Positions 12,839 through 26,840 of a DNA stretch of 64,000 nt are shown here, piece by piece (position 1 is the stretch's first letter; each line of letters starts with the position of its first letter). A model generated the notes under the pieces. The model saw only the letters and a list, made by a program, of their open reading frames with translations, ran no database searches and had not been told where the DNA came from. The stretch is taken from assembly GCA_000720995.1 (NCBI GenBank), contig JOEL01000002.1, positions 124,001 through 188,000 on the forward strand, in the 5' to 3' direction. A program made the position numbers and the translations under genes. This DNA is from Streptomyces celluloflavus (GTDB lineage Bacteria > Actinomycetota > Actinomycetes > Streptomycetales > Streptomycetaceae).

Positions 12839-12868
12839 CCGGGGGCGCCGCACGTGGGGCGCCCCCGG
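12839..12868. terminator. Hairpin between the convergent nusB and bldD genes
   Basis: CCGGGGGCGCC (12839-12849) and GGCGCCCCCGG (12858-12868) form an 11-bp stem with an 8-nt loop. It sits between the two gene-specific hairpins and could act on either strand. Confidence 0.5.
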
Positions 12869-12881
12869 CCGCACACAGCGA

Positions 12882-12912
12882 AACCGCCGCCCCGGTGACC
12901 GGGACGGCGGTT
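12882..12912 (-). terminator. bldD terminator
   Basis: AACCGCCG-CCCGG (12882-12895) pairs with CCGGG-CGGCGGTT (12899-12912), with one mismatch and a 3-nt loop. Read on the minus strand it lies about 24 bp after the bldD stop and is followed by TTTCGCTG. Confidence 0.7.
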
Positions 12913-12935
12913 CGGTGTTTCTGCGACGGCGGGTG

Positions 12936-13436
12936 TCAGATGTCGTCGTGGGCGACCGCGCGGCGCGCGTCGGAGTCCAGCACGCCCCAGCTGATCAGCT
13001 GCTCGGTGAGCACCGAGGGCGACTGGTCGTAGATCACCGCGAGGGTGCGCAGGTCGTCCTGGCGGATGGACAGGACCTTGCCGTTGTAGTCGCCGCGCTG
13101 GCTCTGGATCGTGGCGGCGTAGCGCTGCAACGGGCCGGCCTTCTCCTGCGGGACATGGGCGAGGCGCTCCAGGTCGAGCACCAGCTTCGGCGGCGGTTCG
13201 GCCGCTCCGCCGGGCGTCGTGCCCGGCAGGAGCTCCTGCACCGGCACGCCGTAGAAGTCCGCGAGCTCGGCAAGGCGCTGCACGGTCACGGCACGGTCGC
13301 CACGCTCGTACGAGCCCACCACCACGGCCTTCCAGCGGCCCTGGGACTTCTCCTCGACACCATGGAGAGAGAGGCCCTGCTGGGTGCGGATGGCACGGAG
13401 TTTGGCCCCGAGCTGTTTGGCGTATTCGCTGGACAT
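12936..13436 (-). CDS. bldD: BldD, c-di-GMP-dependent master repressor of development
   Basis: 166 residues. BldD represses sporulation genes during vegetative growth; a c-di-GMP tetramer joins two C-terminal domains so that the dimer binds DNA. The N-terminal XRE-type HTH spans about 7-68 (LRAIRTQQGLSLHGVEEKS, VGSYERGDRAVTVQRLAELADFY). The C-terminal domain keeps the c-di-GMP signature: RGD at 114-116, eight residues, then RQDD at 125-128. A Pro/Gly linker (about 71-84) joins the domains. GGGGAG lies a few bases ahead of the ATG. It is divergent from pyrR with BldD operators in the shared region, and one BldD box upstream fits the consensus exactly. Confidence 0.97.
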   Translation of the reverse strand: MSSEYAKQLGAKLRAIRTQQGLSLHGVEEKSQGRWKAVVVGSYERGDRAVTVQRLAELADFYGVPVQELLPGTTPGGAAEPPPKLVLDLERLAHVPQEKAGPLQRYAATIQSQRGDYNGKVLSIRQDDLRTLAVIYDQSPSVLTEQLISWGVLDSDARRAVAHDDI

Positions 13437-13458
13437 AAAGCTCCCCGGACGAAGACTG

Positions 13459-13487
13459 GTAACTCACTGTGAGGTTACGCAGCGTAA
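13459..13487 (-). promoter_or_regulatory. BldD operator sites upstream of bldD
   Basis: GTTACGCAGCGTAAT (13474-13488) fits the published BldD consensus nTnACnC(A/T)GnGTnAn at every fixed position and contains the palindrome TTACGC-A-GCGTAA. A second overlapping inverted repeat, GTAAC...GTTAC around TCACTGTGA, spans 13459-13478. Both lie 23-51 bp upstream of the bldD ATG, as expected for autorepression. Confidence 0.85.
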
Positions 13488-13587
13488 TTCTGCTTCGTCA
13501 AGCCGAACGGGCCACCGCTTCGCCCGTCAGGGGTGCGCGCGGCCTCCGGGACGGCTCCTGGTAGCCTGGGCTGCGTAATTTTGACGT

Positions 13588-14271
<684 letters not shown>

Positions 14272-14367
14272 CGCACCGCGTACGGACCCGGTGACCCCGG
14301 GCCCGCACCCCTGCCTGCCTGCCCAACGGACATTCCCGTACACCTCCCACACACACGGAGATACCGG

Positions 14368-15354
14368 ATGAAGCGTCACCTCATCTCGGCCGCCGACCTC
14401 ACCCGCGACGACGCCGTCCTGATCCTCGACACCGCCGAGGAGATGGCCCGGGTCGCGGACCGGCCGATCAAGAAGCTCCCCACCCTGCGGGGGCGCACCG
14501 TAGTCAACCTCTTCTTCGAGGACTCGACCCGCACCCGCATCTCCTTCGAGGCGGCCGCCAAACGGCTCTCGGCGGACGTCATCAACTTCTCCGCGAAGGG
14601 CTCGTCGGTCTCCAAGGGCGAGTCGCTCAAGGACACCGCTCTGACGCTGGAGGCGATGGGCGCGGACGCCGTCGTCATCCGGCACCACGACTCCGGCGCC
14701 CCGCACCGCCTGGCGACCTCCGGCTGGATCGGCGGCTCGGTGGTCAACGCCGGTGACGGCACCCACGAGCACCCCACCCAGGCGCTGCTGGACGCCTTCA
14801 CCATGCGCCGCCGCCTCGGCGAGGGCGTGGGCAGCGACCTCTCCGGCCGCCGGATCACCGTCGTCGGTGACATCCTGCACAGCCGCGTCGCCCGCTCCAA
14901 CGTCCACCTGCTGACCACGCTCGGCGCCGAGGTCACGCTGGTCGCGCCGCCCACCCTGGTGCCGATCGGCGTGCAGCAGTGGCCCTGCGAGGTCTCGTAC
15001 GACCTGGACGCCGTGCTCGCCAAGTCGGACGCGGTGATGATGCTGCGCGTCCAGCGCGAGCGGATGAACGCGGCCTTCTTCCCGACCGAGCGCGAGTACG
15101 CGCGGCGCTACGGCCTGGACGGCGAGCGGATGGCCCGGATGCCGGAGCACGCGATCGTGATGCACCCCGGCCCGATGAACCGCGGTATGGAGATCACCGC
15201 CGAGGTCGCCGACTCGCCGCGCTGCACCGCCGTCGAACAGGTCACCAACGGTGTCAGCATCCGTATGGCGGTCCTCTATCTGCTTCTGGGCGGCAACGAG
15301 CCCGCCCTCACCGCCGGCACCGGCACCAGCACCCGCACCGAGGAGAGCAAGTAA
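14368..15354 (+). CDS. pyrB: Aspartate carbamoyltransferase catalytic subunit
   Basis: 328 residues. Condenses carbamoyl phosphate with aspartate. The carbamoyl-phosphate motif STRTR is at 53-57 in [21 protein letters not shown] and the late HPGPMNRG motif are present, along with the flexible loop RERMN. No pyrI regulatory gene is adjacent, consistent with a class without the regulatory chain. ATG 14368 follows CACGGAGATACCGG. pyrC starts 3 bp after the stop. Confidence 0.97.
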   Translation: MKRHLISAADLTRDDAVLILDTAEEMARVADRPIKKLPTLRGRTVVNLFFEDSTRTRISFEAAAKRLSADVINFSAKGSSVSKGESLKDTALTLEAMGADAVVIRHHDSGAPHRLATSGWIGGSVVNAGDGTHEHPTQALLDAFTMRRRLGEGVGSDLSGRRITVVGDILHSRVARSNVHLLTTLGAEVTLVAPPTLVPIGVQQWPCEVSYDLDAVLAKSDAVMMLRVQRERMNAAFFPTEREYARRYGLDGERMARMPEHAIVMHPGPMNRGMEITAEVADSPRCTAVEQVTNGVSIRMAVLYLLLGGNEPALTAGTGTSTRTEESK

Positions 15355-15357
15355 CCG

Positions 15358-16644
15358 ATGAGCAAGATCCTTATTCGCGGGGCGAACGTCCTCGGCGGCG
15401 AGCCGCAGGACGTACTGATCGACGGTGAGACCATCGCGGCGGTCGGCACGGGGCTGAGCGCCGACGGCGCCCGGGTGATCGAGGCCGCCGGCCAGGTCCT
15501 GCTGCCCGGCCTGGTCGACCTGCACACCCACCTGCGCGAGCCGGGCCGGGAGGACTCGGAGACGGTCCTGACGGGCACCAAGGCGGCCGCCGTCGGCGGC
15601 TACACCGCCGTCCACGCCATGGCCAACACCTTCCCCGTCGCCGACACCGCGGGCGTCGTCGAGCAGGTCTGGCGGCTGGGCCGCGAGTCCGGCTACTGCG
15701 ACGTCCAGCCGGTCGGCGCGGTGACGGTCGGCCTGGAGGGCAGGCAGCTCGCCGAACTCGGCGCGATGCACGACTCCGCGGCCGGTGTCCGGGTCTTCTC
15801 CGACGACGGCAAGTGCGTGGACGACGCCGTCATCATGCGGCGCGCCCTGGAGTACGTGAAGGCGTTCGACGGCGTCGTCGCCCAGCACGCCCAGGAGCCG
15901 CGGCTCACCGAGGGCGCCCAGATGAACGAGGGCGTCGTCTCCGCCGAACTGGGCCTCGGCGGCTGGCCGGCCGTCGCGGAGGAGTCGATCATCGCCCGCG
16001 ATGTGCTGCTCGCCGCGCACGTCGGCTCCCGCGTGCACATCTGCCACCTCTCGACCGCGGGCTCCGTGGAACTGGTCCGCTGGGCCAAGTCCAAGGGCTG
16101 GGACGTCACCGCCGAGGTCACCCCGCACCACCTCCTGCTCACCGACGAACTCGTCCGGTCCTACAACCCCGTCTACAAGGTGAACCCGCCGCTGCGCACC
16201 GAGGCCGACGTGCTGGCGCTGCGCGAGGCGCTCGCCGACGGCACCATCGACTGCGTCGCCACCGACCACGCCCCGCACCCGCACGAGGACAAGGACTGCG
16301 AGTGGGGCGCCGCGGCCATGGGCATGGTCGGCCTGGAGACCGCGCTCTCCGTCGTCCAGCACACGATGGTCGACAGCGGGCTGCTGGACTGGGCGGGCGT
16401 CGCCGACCGGATGTCCTTCCGCCCCGCGCACATCGGCCGCCTCGAAGGGCACGGACGGCCCATAGCGGCGGGCGAGCCCGCCAACCTCACGCTGGTCGAT
16501 TCCGCATACCGTGGAGTGGTGGACCCCGCGGGCTTCGCCTCCCGCAGCCGCAACACCCCCTACGAGGGCCGTGAGCTGCCGGGACGCGTCACCCACACCT
16601 TCCTGCGGGGCCGGACAACGGTTGTCGACGGGATTCTGGCGTGA
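15358..16644 (+). CDS. pyrC: Dihydroorotase, class I
   Basis: 428 residues. Cyclises carbamoyl aspartate to dihydroorotate. An amidohydrolase barrel with metal ligands His56 and His58 in [10 protein letters not shown], later His residues in AQHAQEPR and ICHLSTAGS, and the catalytic Asp in VATDHAPH. The C-terminal [11 protein letters not shown] closes the beta-sandwich. ATG 15358 is 3 bp after pyrB, with GAGGAGAGC ahead. Its stop overlaps the next gene's GTG by 4 bp. Confidence 0.97.
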   Translation: MSKILIRGANVLGGEPQDVLIDGETIAAVGTGLSADGARVIEAAGQVLLPGLVDLHTHLREPGREDSETVLTGTKAAAVGGYTAVHAMANTFPVADTAGVVEQVWRLGRESGYCDVQPVGAVTVGLEGRQLAELGAMHDSAAGVRVFSDDGKCVDDAVIMRRALEYVKAFDGVVAQHAQEPRLTEGAQMNEGVVSAELGLGGWPAVAEESIIARDVLLAAHVGSRVHICHLSTAGSVELVRWAKSKGWDVTAEVTPHHLLLTDELVRSYNPVYKVNPPLRTEADVLALREALADGTIDCVATDHAPHPHEDKDCEWGAAAMGMVGLETALSVVQHTMVDSGLLDWAGVADRMSFRPAHIGRLEGHGRPIAAGEPANLTLVDSAYRGVVDPAGFASRSRNTPYEGRELPGRVTHTFLRGRTTVVDGILA

Positions 16645-17228
16645 CTTCTCCTCTGTTCCAACTGGCCGCCGCGCAGCAGTCCGCGCCGGTCACCGACTGG
16701 GCGGCCCGGATCGCCTGGGTCGTCGGTCTGCTGCTCTTCATCGCGCTCGTCTACTGGCTGATGCGCGAGGGCTGGAAATGGCGCGGCACGCTCCAGGGCG
16801 ATCTGCCCGAGCTGCCCACCGCGCCCGCGGAGCCCGGCGAACCGCGGCTGACCCTCAGCGGCCGCTACCACGGCTCCACGACCGCCGGCCAGTGGCTCGA
16901 CCGGATCGTGGCGCGCGGTCTGGGCACCCGCAGCCGCGCCGAGCTGACCCTGACCGACCAGGGCCTGCACGTCGTACGGCCCGGGGCGCAGGACTTCTTC
17001 GTACCGGCCGCCGCGCTGCGCGGCGGCCGCCTCGACAAGGGCATCGCGGGCAAGGTCCTCCCCGAGGGCGGTCTGCTGATCGTCACCTGGGAGCACGGGA
17101 ACAAGCAGCTCGACTCCGGGTTCCGCGGCGACCGGGCGGCCGAGCACCCGGCCTGGGTCGAGGCCCTCAACGCACTCGGCACCGCCGAAAGCACCACCGA
17201 GCACACCGAAACGGAAGGCGCACGATGA
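16641..17228 (+). CDS. Single-pass membrane protein of the pyr operon (PH-like domain)
   Basis: 195 residues, not assigned a function. A short N-terminus is followed by one hydrophobic helix at about 22-45 ([23 protein letters not shown]). An intracellular domain of alternating strands with [28 protein letters not shown] then follows, reminiscent of bacterial PH-like domains. The tail is acidic and Thr/Glu-rich. It overlaps pyrC and carA by 4 bp each, so it is translated as part of the pyr operon. Its position between pyrC and carA is conserved in Streptomyces as I recall, which suggests a role linked to pyrimidine enzymes or merely stable synteny. Confidence 0.88.
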   Translation: MTSPLFQLAAAQQSAPVTDWAARIAWVVGLLLFIALVYWLMREGWKWRGTLQGDLPELPTAPAEPGEPRLTLSGRYHGSTTAGQWLDRIVARGLGTRSRAELTLTDQGLHVVRPGAQDFFVPAAALRGGRLDKGIAGKVLPEGGLLIVTWEHGNKQLDSGFRGDRAAEHPAWVEALNALGTAESTTEHTETEGAR

Positions 17229-18359
17229 CCACCTCCACCAGGGGAACCGCGAAGGTTCCCGCCGTACTCGTCCTGGAGGACGGCCGCAGCTTCCGCGGCC
17301 GCGCCTACGGGGCCGTGGGGGAGACCTTCGGCGAGGCGGTGTTCTCCACCGGCATGACCGGCTACCAGGAGACCCTGACCGACCCGTCCTACCACCGCCA
17401 GGTGGTCGTCATGACCGCCCCGCACATCGGCAACACCGGCGTGAACGACGAGGACCCGGAGTCGCAGCGGATCTGGGTCTCCGGCTTCGTCGTCCGCGAC
17501 CCCGCGCGGATCCCCTCCAACTGGCGCTCGGTGCGCTCGCTGGACGACGAACTGGTCGCCCAGCGCGTCGTGGGCATCAGCGGGATCGACACCCGCGCGC
17601 TCACCCGGCACCTGCGCGAGCGCGGTGCCATGCGGGTCGGCATCTTCTCCGGCGAGGCGCTGCCCGACGAGGGCACGATGCTCGCCAAGGTGCGCCAGAC
17701 CCCCGAGATGCAGGGCGCCGACCTCTCCGCCGAGGTCGCCACCAAGGAGCCCTACGTCGTACCGGCCATAGGCACGAAGAAGTTCACGGTCGCCGCGATC
17801 GACCTGGGCATCAAGGGCATGACCCCGCACCGCATGGCCGAGCGCGGCATCGAGGTGCACGTGCTGCCCGCCACGGCCACGGCCGAGGACGTGTACGCGG
17901 TCGGGCCGGACGGGGTGTTCTTCTCCAACGGCCCCGGCGACCCGTCCACCGCCGACCACCCGGTCTCCGTCATGCGGAGCGTCCTGGAGCGCCGGACGCC
18001 GCTGTTCGGCATCTGCTTCGGCAACCAGATCCTGGGCCGCGCGCTGGGCTTCGGCACCTACAAGCTCAAGTACGGCCACCGCGGCATCAACCAGCCGGTG
18101 CAGGACCGCACCACCGGCAAGGTCGAGGTCACCGCGCACAACCACGGATTCGCCGTCGACGCACCGCTCGACAGCGTCTCCGACACCCCCTACGGCCGCG
18201 CCGAGGTCTCCCACGTCTGCCTGAACGACAACGTGGTGGAGGGTCTGCACCTCCTCGACCAGCCGGCCTTCAGCGTCCAGTACCACCCCGAGGCCGCCGC
18301 GGGTCCGCACGACGCCGCGTACCTCTTCGACCGCTTCGTTTCCCTGATGGAGGGCCAGC

Positions 18360-18367
<8 letters not shown>
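17225..18367 (+). CDS. carA: Carbamoyl phosphate synthase small (glutaminase) subunit
   Basis: 380 residues. Releases ammonia from glutamine for the CarB partner. An N-terminal CPSase_sm domain ([31 protein letters not shown]) is followed by a class I glutamine amidotransferase. The nucleophile Cys is in [11 protein letters not shown], and the His-Glu pair is in [12 protein letters not shown] 17225 was chosen because it overlaps the previous stop (ATGA) and has GGAAGG upstream. carB begins 8 bp before its stop. Confidence 0.97.
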
Positions 18368-21671
<3,304 letters not shown>

Positions 21672-21678
21672 GACGACC

Positions 21679-21708
21679 GAGGGGGACACCGGAAGCGGTG
21701 TCCCCCTC
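21679..21708 (+). terminator. Hairpin between carB and pyrD inside the pyr operon
   Basis: GAGGGGGACACC (21679-21690) pairs with GGTGTCCCCCTC (21697-21708) around a GGAAGC loop, 8 bp after the carB stop. It could be a partial terminator that lowers pyrD-pyrF expression or a processing/stability hairpin. Confidence 0.6.
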
Positions 21709-21788
21709 CTCATGGGACCGCCGTGGCCCTGTGGCCCCAGGCCCCGTATCCCCGCTCCCGCCCGCTCTCTCGCGTGGAAGGCACGCCC

Positions 21789-22894
<1,106 letters not shown>

Positions 22895-22898
<4 letters not shown>

Positions 22899-23746
22899 CG
22901 ACCCTGGAACCGTTCGGCGCCCGCCTGCGCCGTGCCATGGACGAGCGCGGGCCGCTCTGCGTCGGCATCGACCCGCACGCCTCGCTGCTGGCCGACTGGG
23001 GACTGAACGACGACGTCGCCGGCCTGGCGCGGTTCACCCGCACCGTCGTGGAGGCGCTCGCCGACCGCGTCGCCGTCCTCAAACCGCAGTCCGCCTTCTT
23101 CGAACGCTTCGGCTCGCGCGGTCTGGCCGTCCTGGAGACGGCCGTCGTGGAGGCCCGCGAGCGCGGCGCGCTGGTCCTGATGGACGCCAAGCGCGGCGAC
23201 ATCGGCTCCACCATGGCCGCCTACGCCGCCACCTACCTGGACCCGGCCTCCCCGCTCTTCTCGGACGCCGTCACGGTCAGCCCGTTCCTGGGCTACGGCG
23301 CGCTGCGCCCCGCCGTGGACCTGGCCCGGGAGAACGGCTGCGGCCTGTTCACCCTCGCCCTCACCTCCAACACGGAGGGCCAGGAGGTCCAGCGCGCGGT
23401 ACGCGCCGACGGCAGCACGGTCGCCGCCACCATGCTCGGCCACCTCGCGGCCGAGAACGCCGGTGCCGAGCCGCTGGGGTCCTTCGGCGCGGTGGTCGGC
23501 GCCACACTCGGCGATCTCTCCGCGTTCGACCTGGCGATCAACGGCCCGCTGCTCGCGCCCGGCATCGGTGCCCAGGGCGCCACCCCCGCGGATCTTCCCG
23601 CCGTCTTCGGCGACGCGGTCCGCAATGTCGTGCCGAGCGTCAGCCGGGGTGTGCTGCGGCACGGTCCGGACCCCGAGGCGCTGCTCACGGCGGCGGCCCG
23701 ATTCGCCGACGAAGTGCGGAAGGCGGTCGATCAGCCGGGACTTTAG
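22895..23746 (+). CDS. pyrF: Orotidine 5'-phosphate decarboxylase
   Basis: 283 residues, the longer actinobacterial (type 2) form. Decarboxylates OMP to UMP, the last step of the pathway. The N-terminal GPLCVGIDPHASLL and the catalytic Lys/Asp motif LMDAKRGDIGST identify it. The orotate phosphoribosyltransferase gene pyrE is not in the window. ATG 22895 overlaps the pyrD stop (ATGA) after GAGAAGGTG. It is the last gene of the operon, and an intrinsic terminator follows 9 bp after the stop. Confidence 0.96.
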
Positions 23747-23755
23747 TCCCGAAAT

Positions 23756-23787
23756 GTCCTGGTCAGCAGAGTCTGACCAGGACTTTT
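23756..23787 (+). terminator. Intrinsic terminator of the pyr operon
   Basis: GTCCTGGTCAG (23756-23766) pairs with CTGACCAGGAC (23773-23783) around CAGAGT and is followed by TTTTCGT. This is the most classical rho-independent terminator in the window. Confidence 0.9.
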
Positions 23788-23862
23788 CGTCTGTTCTCGC
23801 TGACTCCGGCGCGCTCGGCCGCTAGTCTCCGTCGAGAGCACCGCACGTAAGAGCGTTGCTCG

Positions 23863-23891
23863 TTGCCCCGCGGTTGCGGGGCGACTAGGTT
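23863..23891 (+). promoter_or_regulatory. Housekeeping-type promoter of sIHF
   Basis: TTGCCC (23863-23868) and TAGGTT (23886-23891) are separated by 17 bp, a good match to the main vegetative sigma consensus. The spacer is nearly filled by a hairpin-forming palindrome GCCCCGC-GGTT-GCGGGGC (23865-23882), which could be an operator. The leader to GTG 23939 would be about 40 nt. Confidence 0.65.
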
Positions 23892-23938
23892 CCACACCGG
23901 TCCGTATCCGACAGTTCGACATCCGAGGTGACGTAGGC

Positions 23939-24262
23939 GTGGCTCTTCCGCCCCTTACCCCTGAACAGCGCGCAGCCGCGCTCGAAAAGGCCGCCGCGGC
24001 TCGCCGGGAGCGCGCCGAGGTCAAGAATCGGCTCAAGCACTCCGGCGCATCGCTCCATGACGTGATCAAGCAGGGCCAGGAGAACGACGTCATCGGCAAG
24101 ATGAAGGTCTCCGCCCTCCTGGAGTCGCTCCCCGGCGTGGGCAAGGTCCGCGCCAAGCAGATCATGGAGCGGCTCGGCATTTCCGAGAGCCGCCGCGTCC
24201 GGGGTCTTGGCTCCAACCAGATCGCTTCTTTGGAGCGTGAGTTCGGCAGCGCCGGTTCCTGA
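23939..24262 (+). CDS. Actinobacterial integration host factor sIHF
   Basis: 107 residues, the standard length. A nucleoid-associated protein unrelated to enteric IHF that binds and bends DNA, affects topoisomerase action and influences sporulation and antibiotic output in Streptomyces. A long N-terminal helix ([29 protein letters not shown]) is followed by the helix-two-turn-helix DNA-binding core with [18 protein letters not shown] and [13 protein letters not shown] 23939 follows CCGAGGTGACGTAGGC. It has its own promoter and lies between pyrF and gmk, its usual place in actinobacteria (mihF in mycobacteria). Confidence 0.96.
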   Translation: MALPPLTPEQRAAALEKAAAARRERAEVKNRLKHSGASLHDVIKQGQENDVIGKMKVSALLESLPGVGKVRAKQIMERLGISESRRVRGLGSNQIASLEREFGSAGS

Positions 24263-24264
24263 GT

Positions 24265-24283
24265 TTCCCGGCACCACCGGGAA
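24265..24283 (+). terminator. Short hairpin after sIHF
   Basis: TTCCCGG (24265-24271) and CCGGGAA (24277-24283) with a CACCA loop start 2 bp after the sIHF stop and 18 bp before gmk. Small enough to be an attenuator rather than a full stop. Confidence 0.45.
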
Positions 24284-24300
24284 GCTGGAATAATCGCTGC

Positions 24301-24918
24301 ATGGCTGCAACATTCCGGGGTACGACCCCCGTGCCCCCGGACGCTCGTCCGCGACTGACCGTGCTCTCCGGCCCCTCGGGGGTCGGCAAGAGCACGGTCG
24401 TCGCCCATCTGCGCACCGTCCACCCCGAGGTCTGGCTCTCGGTATCGGCAACCACCAGGAAGCCGCGCCCCGGAGAGCAGCACGGTGTCCAGTACTTCTT
24501 CGTCGACGACGAGGAGTTCGACAAGCTCGTCGCCAACGGTGAACTGCTGGAGTGGGCCGAATTCGCGGGCAACCGCTACGGCACCCCGCGCAAGGCGGTC
24601 CTGGACCGCCTGGAGGCCGGGGAGCCCGTGCTGCTGGAGATCGACCTCCAGGGCGCCCGTCAGGTACGCGAGTCCATGGCGGACGCCCATCTGGTCTTCC
24701 TGGCCCCGCCGAGCTGGGAGGAGCTGGTCCGCCGGCTCACCGGCCGGGGCACCGAGGCGCCCGAGATCATCGAGCGCCGGCTGGCGGCCGCGAAGGTCGA
24801 GCTGGCCGCGGAGACGGAGTTCGATGTGACCCTTGTCAACACCTCCGTCGAGGACGTCAGCCGTGAGCTGCTAGCCTTGATGTTGCGTCAATCCGGGGAG
24901 CGGGACATCAGCGGCTGA
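24301..24918 (+). CDS. gmk: Guanylate kinase
   Basis: 205 residues. Phosphorylates GMP or dGMP with ATP. Walker A is [12 protein letters not shown] near 22-33, and the GMP-binding segment is [35 protein letters not shown] and [12 protein letters not shown] follow. The length is normal. ATG 24301 is preceded by CTGGAATAATCGCTGC. Together with the GuaB1-type enzyme at 37.5 kb, it handles guanylates. rpoZ lies 70 bp downstream; gmk-rpoZ pairing is common in bacteria and links GMP supply with a ppGpp-binding RNA polymerase subunit. Confidence 0.96.
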   Translation: MAATFRGTTPVPPDARPRLTVLSGPSGVGKSTVVAHLRTVHPEVWLSVSATTRKPRPGEQHGVQYFFVDDEEFDKLVANGELLEWAEFAGNRYGTPRKAVLDRLEAGEPVLLEIDLQGARQVRESMADAHLVFLAPPSWEELVRRLTGRGTEAPEIIERRLAAAKVELAAETEFDVTLVNTSVEDVSRELLALMLRQSGERDISG

Positions 24919-24988
24919 GGCCGCAGGCCCCGGACCGCCGAAAATTTTGCGCTTTACACCGGCTCCATACCCCTTCGGAAGGCAGAGA

Positions 24989-25261
24989 GTGTCCTCTTCC
25001 ATCACCGCACCCGAGGGCATCATCAATCCGCCAATTGATGAGCTTCTCGAGGCCACCGACTCGAAGTACAGCCTCGTGATCTACGCCGCCAAGCGCGCGC
25101 GCCAGATCAACGCGTACTACTCGCAGCTCGGTGAGGGCCTGCTCGAGTACGTCGGCCCCCTCGTCGACACGCACGTCCACGAGAAGCCGCTGTCGATCGC
25201 GCTCCGCGAGATCAACGCGGGCCTGCTGACCTCCGAGGCCATCGAGGGCCCGGCCCAGTAA
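24989..25261 (+). CDS. rpoZ: RNA polymerase omega subunit
   Basis: 90 residues, the usual Streptomyces length. Assists assembly of the beta' subunit into RNA polymerase. [35 protein letters not shown] is the conserved core, split here by its helices. The frame is open from 24947, but GTG 24989 was chosen because GGAAGGCAGAGA lies just upstream and it gives the family N-terminus [10 protein letters not shown] 13-bp terminator hairpin follows about 20 bp after the stop. Confidence 0.95.
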   Translation: MSSSITAPEGIINPPIDELLEATDSKYSLVIYAAKRARQINAYYSQLGEGLLEYVGPLVDTHVHEKPLSIALREINAGLLTSEAIEGPAQ

Positions 25262-25280
25262 GCAGTACACCGTCCATACC

Positions 25281-25311
25281 AAGGGCCCGGCAGCGCGTCT
25301 GCCGGGCCCTT
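25281..25311 (+). terminator. rpoZ terminator
   Basis: AAGGGCCCGGCAG (25281-25293) pairs perfectly with CTGCCGGGCCCTT (25299-25311) around CGCGT. It is followed by GGTGTG rather than T-rich sequence. Confidence 0.8.
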
Positions 25312-25363
25312 GGTGTGTCATAGGGGCATACGTATGGACCGAGGCTCGGGGAGCAGCGAAGCG

Positions 25364-26599
25364 ATGGACAAGCGGGAGCGGGACCAGCCCAGGGTCGTCC
25401 TGGGGGTCAGCGGCGGCATCGCCGCGTACAAGGCGTGCGAGCTGCTGCGGCGGCTGACCGAGTCCGGGCACGACGTACGGGTCGTACCGACCGCCGCCTC
25501 GCTGCACTTCATCGGCGAGGCCACCTGGTCGGCGCTGTCCGGCAATCCGGCCGGCACCGAGGTGTGGGAATCCGTCCACGAGGTCCCGCACGTCCGGATC
25601 GGGCAGGGCGCCGACCTCGTCGTGGTCGCCCCGGCCACCGCCGACCTGCTCGCCAAGGCCGCCCACGGCCTCGCCGACGACCTGCTGACGAACACGCTGC
25701 TCACCGCGCGCTGTCCGGTGGTCTTCGCGCCGGCCATGCACACCGAGATGTGGGAGAACCCGGCCACCCGGGAGAACGTCGCCACACTGCGCCGCCGTGG
25801 CGCGATCGTCATCGAGCCGGCGGTCGGCAGGCTGACCGGTGTCGACACCGGCAAGGGCCGCTTCCCGGACCCGGTCGAGATCTTCGAGCTCTGCCGCCGG
25901 ATCCTGGCCCGCGGCCCCGAGGCGCGGCCCGGGGACCTCGCCGGACGGCATGTCGTGGTGAGCGCCGGCGGGACCCGCGAACCGCTGGATCCCGTGCGCT
26001 ACCTGGGGAACCGCTCCTCCGGCAGGCAGGGTTACGCGCTCGCCCGCACCGCGGCGGCCCGCGGCGCCCGGGTCACGCTCGTCGCCGCCCACACCGAGCT
26101 GCCGGATCCGGCCGGGGTGGACGTGGTGCACATCGGGACGGCAGGCCAGCTGCGCGAGGCGGTGCTGACGGCAGCGGCGGACGCCGACGCGGTCGTCATG
26201 GCGGCCGCGGTAGCCGATTTCCGGCCCGCTGTCTATGCCACCGGCAAGATCAAGAAGAAGGACGGCGAAGAACCGGAACCGATCACTCTGGTTCGCAACC
26301 CGGACATTCTCGCCGAAATTTCCGCCGACCGGGCCCATTCCGGCCAACTCGTCGTCGGCTTCGCCGCCGAGACCGACGAGGTACTCGCCAACGGGCGTGC
26401 CAAGCTCGCCCGCAAGGGCTGTGACCTGCTGGTTGTCAACGAGGTCGGAGAGCACAAGACGTTCGGCGCGGCGGAGAACGAGGCGGTGATCCTCGCCGCC
26501 GACGGAACCGAGACCCCGGTGCCGTTCGGGCCGAAGGAAGTGCTGGCCGACAAGGTGTGGGACCTTGTCTCGGCCCGGTTCGGCGAGGCTCGTTCCTGA
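25364..26599 (+). CDS. coaBC: Bifunctional phosphopantothenoylcysteine decarboxylase/synthetase
   Basis: 411 residues from ATG 25364; ATG 25334 (10 residues longer, AGGGG ahead) is equally possible. The CoaC half (about 1-190) is a flavoprotein with GVSGGIAAYKACELLRR and the PAMHTEMW substrate clamp, where many bacteria have PAMN. The CoaB half (about 195-411) makes 4'-phosphopantothenoylcysteine with CTP; it has VSAGGTREPLDPVRYLGN, SSGRQGYALA and the GKIKKKDG lysine motif. An open frame reaches back into the rpoZ terminator stem, so an earlier start is unlikely. It supplies coenzyme A and lies in the conserved gmk-rpoZ-coaBC-metK order. Confidence 0.94.
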   Translation: MDKRERDQPRVVLGVSGGIAAYKACELLRRLTESGHDVRVVPTAASLHFIGEATWSALSGNPAGTEVWESVHEVPHVRIGQGADLVVVAPATADLLAKAAHGLADDLLTNTLLTARCPVVFAPAMHTEMWENPATRENVATLRRRGAIVIEPAVGRLTGVDTGKGRFPDPVEIFELCRRILARGPEARPGDLAGRHVVVSAGGTREPLDPVRYLGNRSSGRQGYALARTAAARGARVTLVAAHTELPDPAGVDVVHIGTAGQLREAVLTAAADADAVVMAAAVADFRPAVYATGKIKKKDGEEPEPITLVRNPDILAEISADRAHSGQLVVGFAAETDEVLANGRAKLARKGCDLLVVNEVGEHKTFGAAENEAVILAADGTETPVPFGPKEVLADKVWDLVSARFGEARS

Positions 26600-26644
26600 T
26601 TTCCGATATCGCCTCATCGGTCGTGTGAATTCCGGTGCGACCTC

Positions 26645-26673
26645 TTGACCGGGCCCGGTCCGCACCGTGATCG
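26645..26673 (+). promoter_or_regulatory. Possible promoter upstream of metK
   Basis: TTGACC (26645-26650), 17 bp, then TGATCG (26668-26673). The -10 is weak. CATAAA at 26713 and TAAACT at 26754 are rival -10 elements in the same 241-bp gap. A short GCCGAG/CTCGGC hairpin lies near 26774-26795. No SAM riboswitch motif is recognisable. Confidence 0.3.
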
Positions 26674-26840
26674 TCCCACTGTGGGCCGAAGTGTCCCAGG
26701 TCACGAGGGGTCCATAAATCGAGACTGCGTGCCCGAACGCCACCCATGACCGATAAACTGGCGGAAGGATCGAGCCGAGCGCAGCTCTCGGCCTTTCCGT
26801 CAATGATCAGCCAGCAGCCGCTGCAACCCCAGGGAGCGAT

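Noticed and set aside
26600-26840. SAM riboswitch upstream of metK
   Set aside because: None of the conserved SAM-I or SAM-II core blocks is visible; only a short hairpin and weak promoter-like elements are present.
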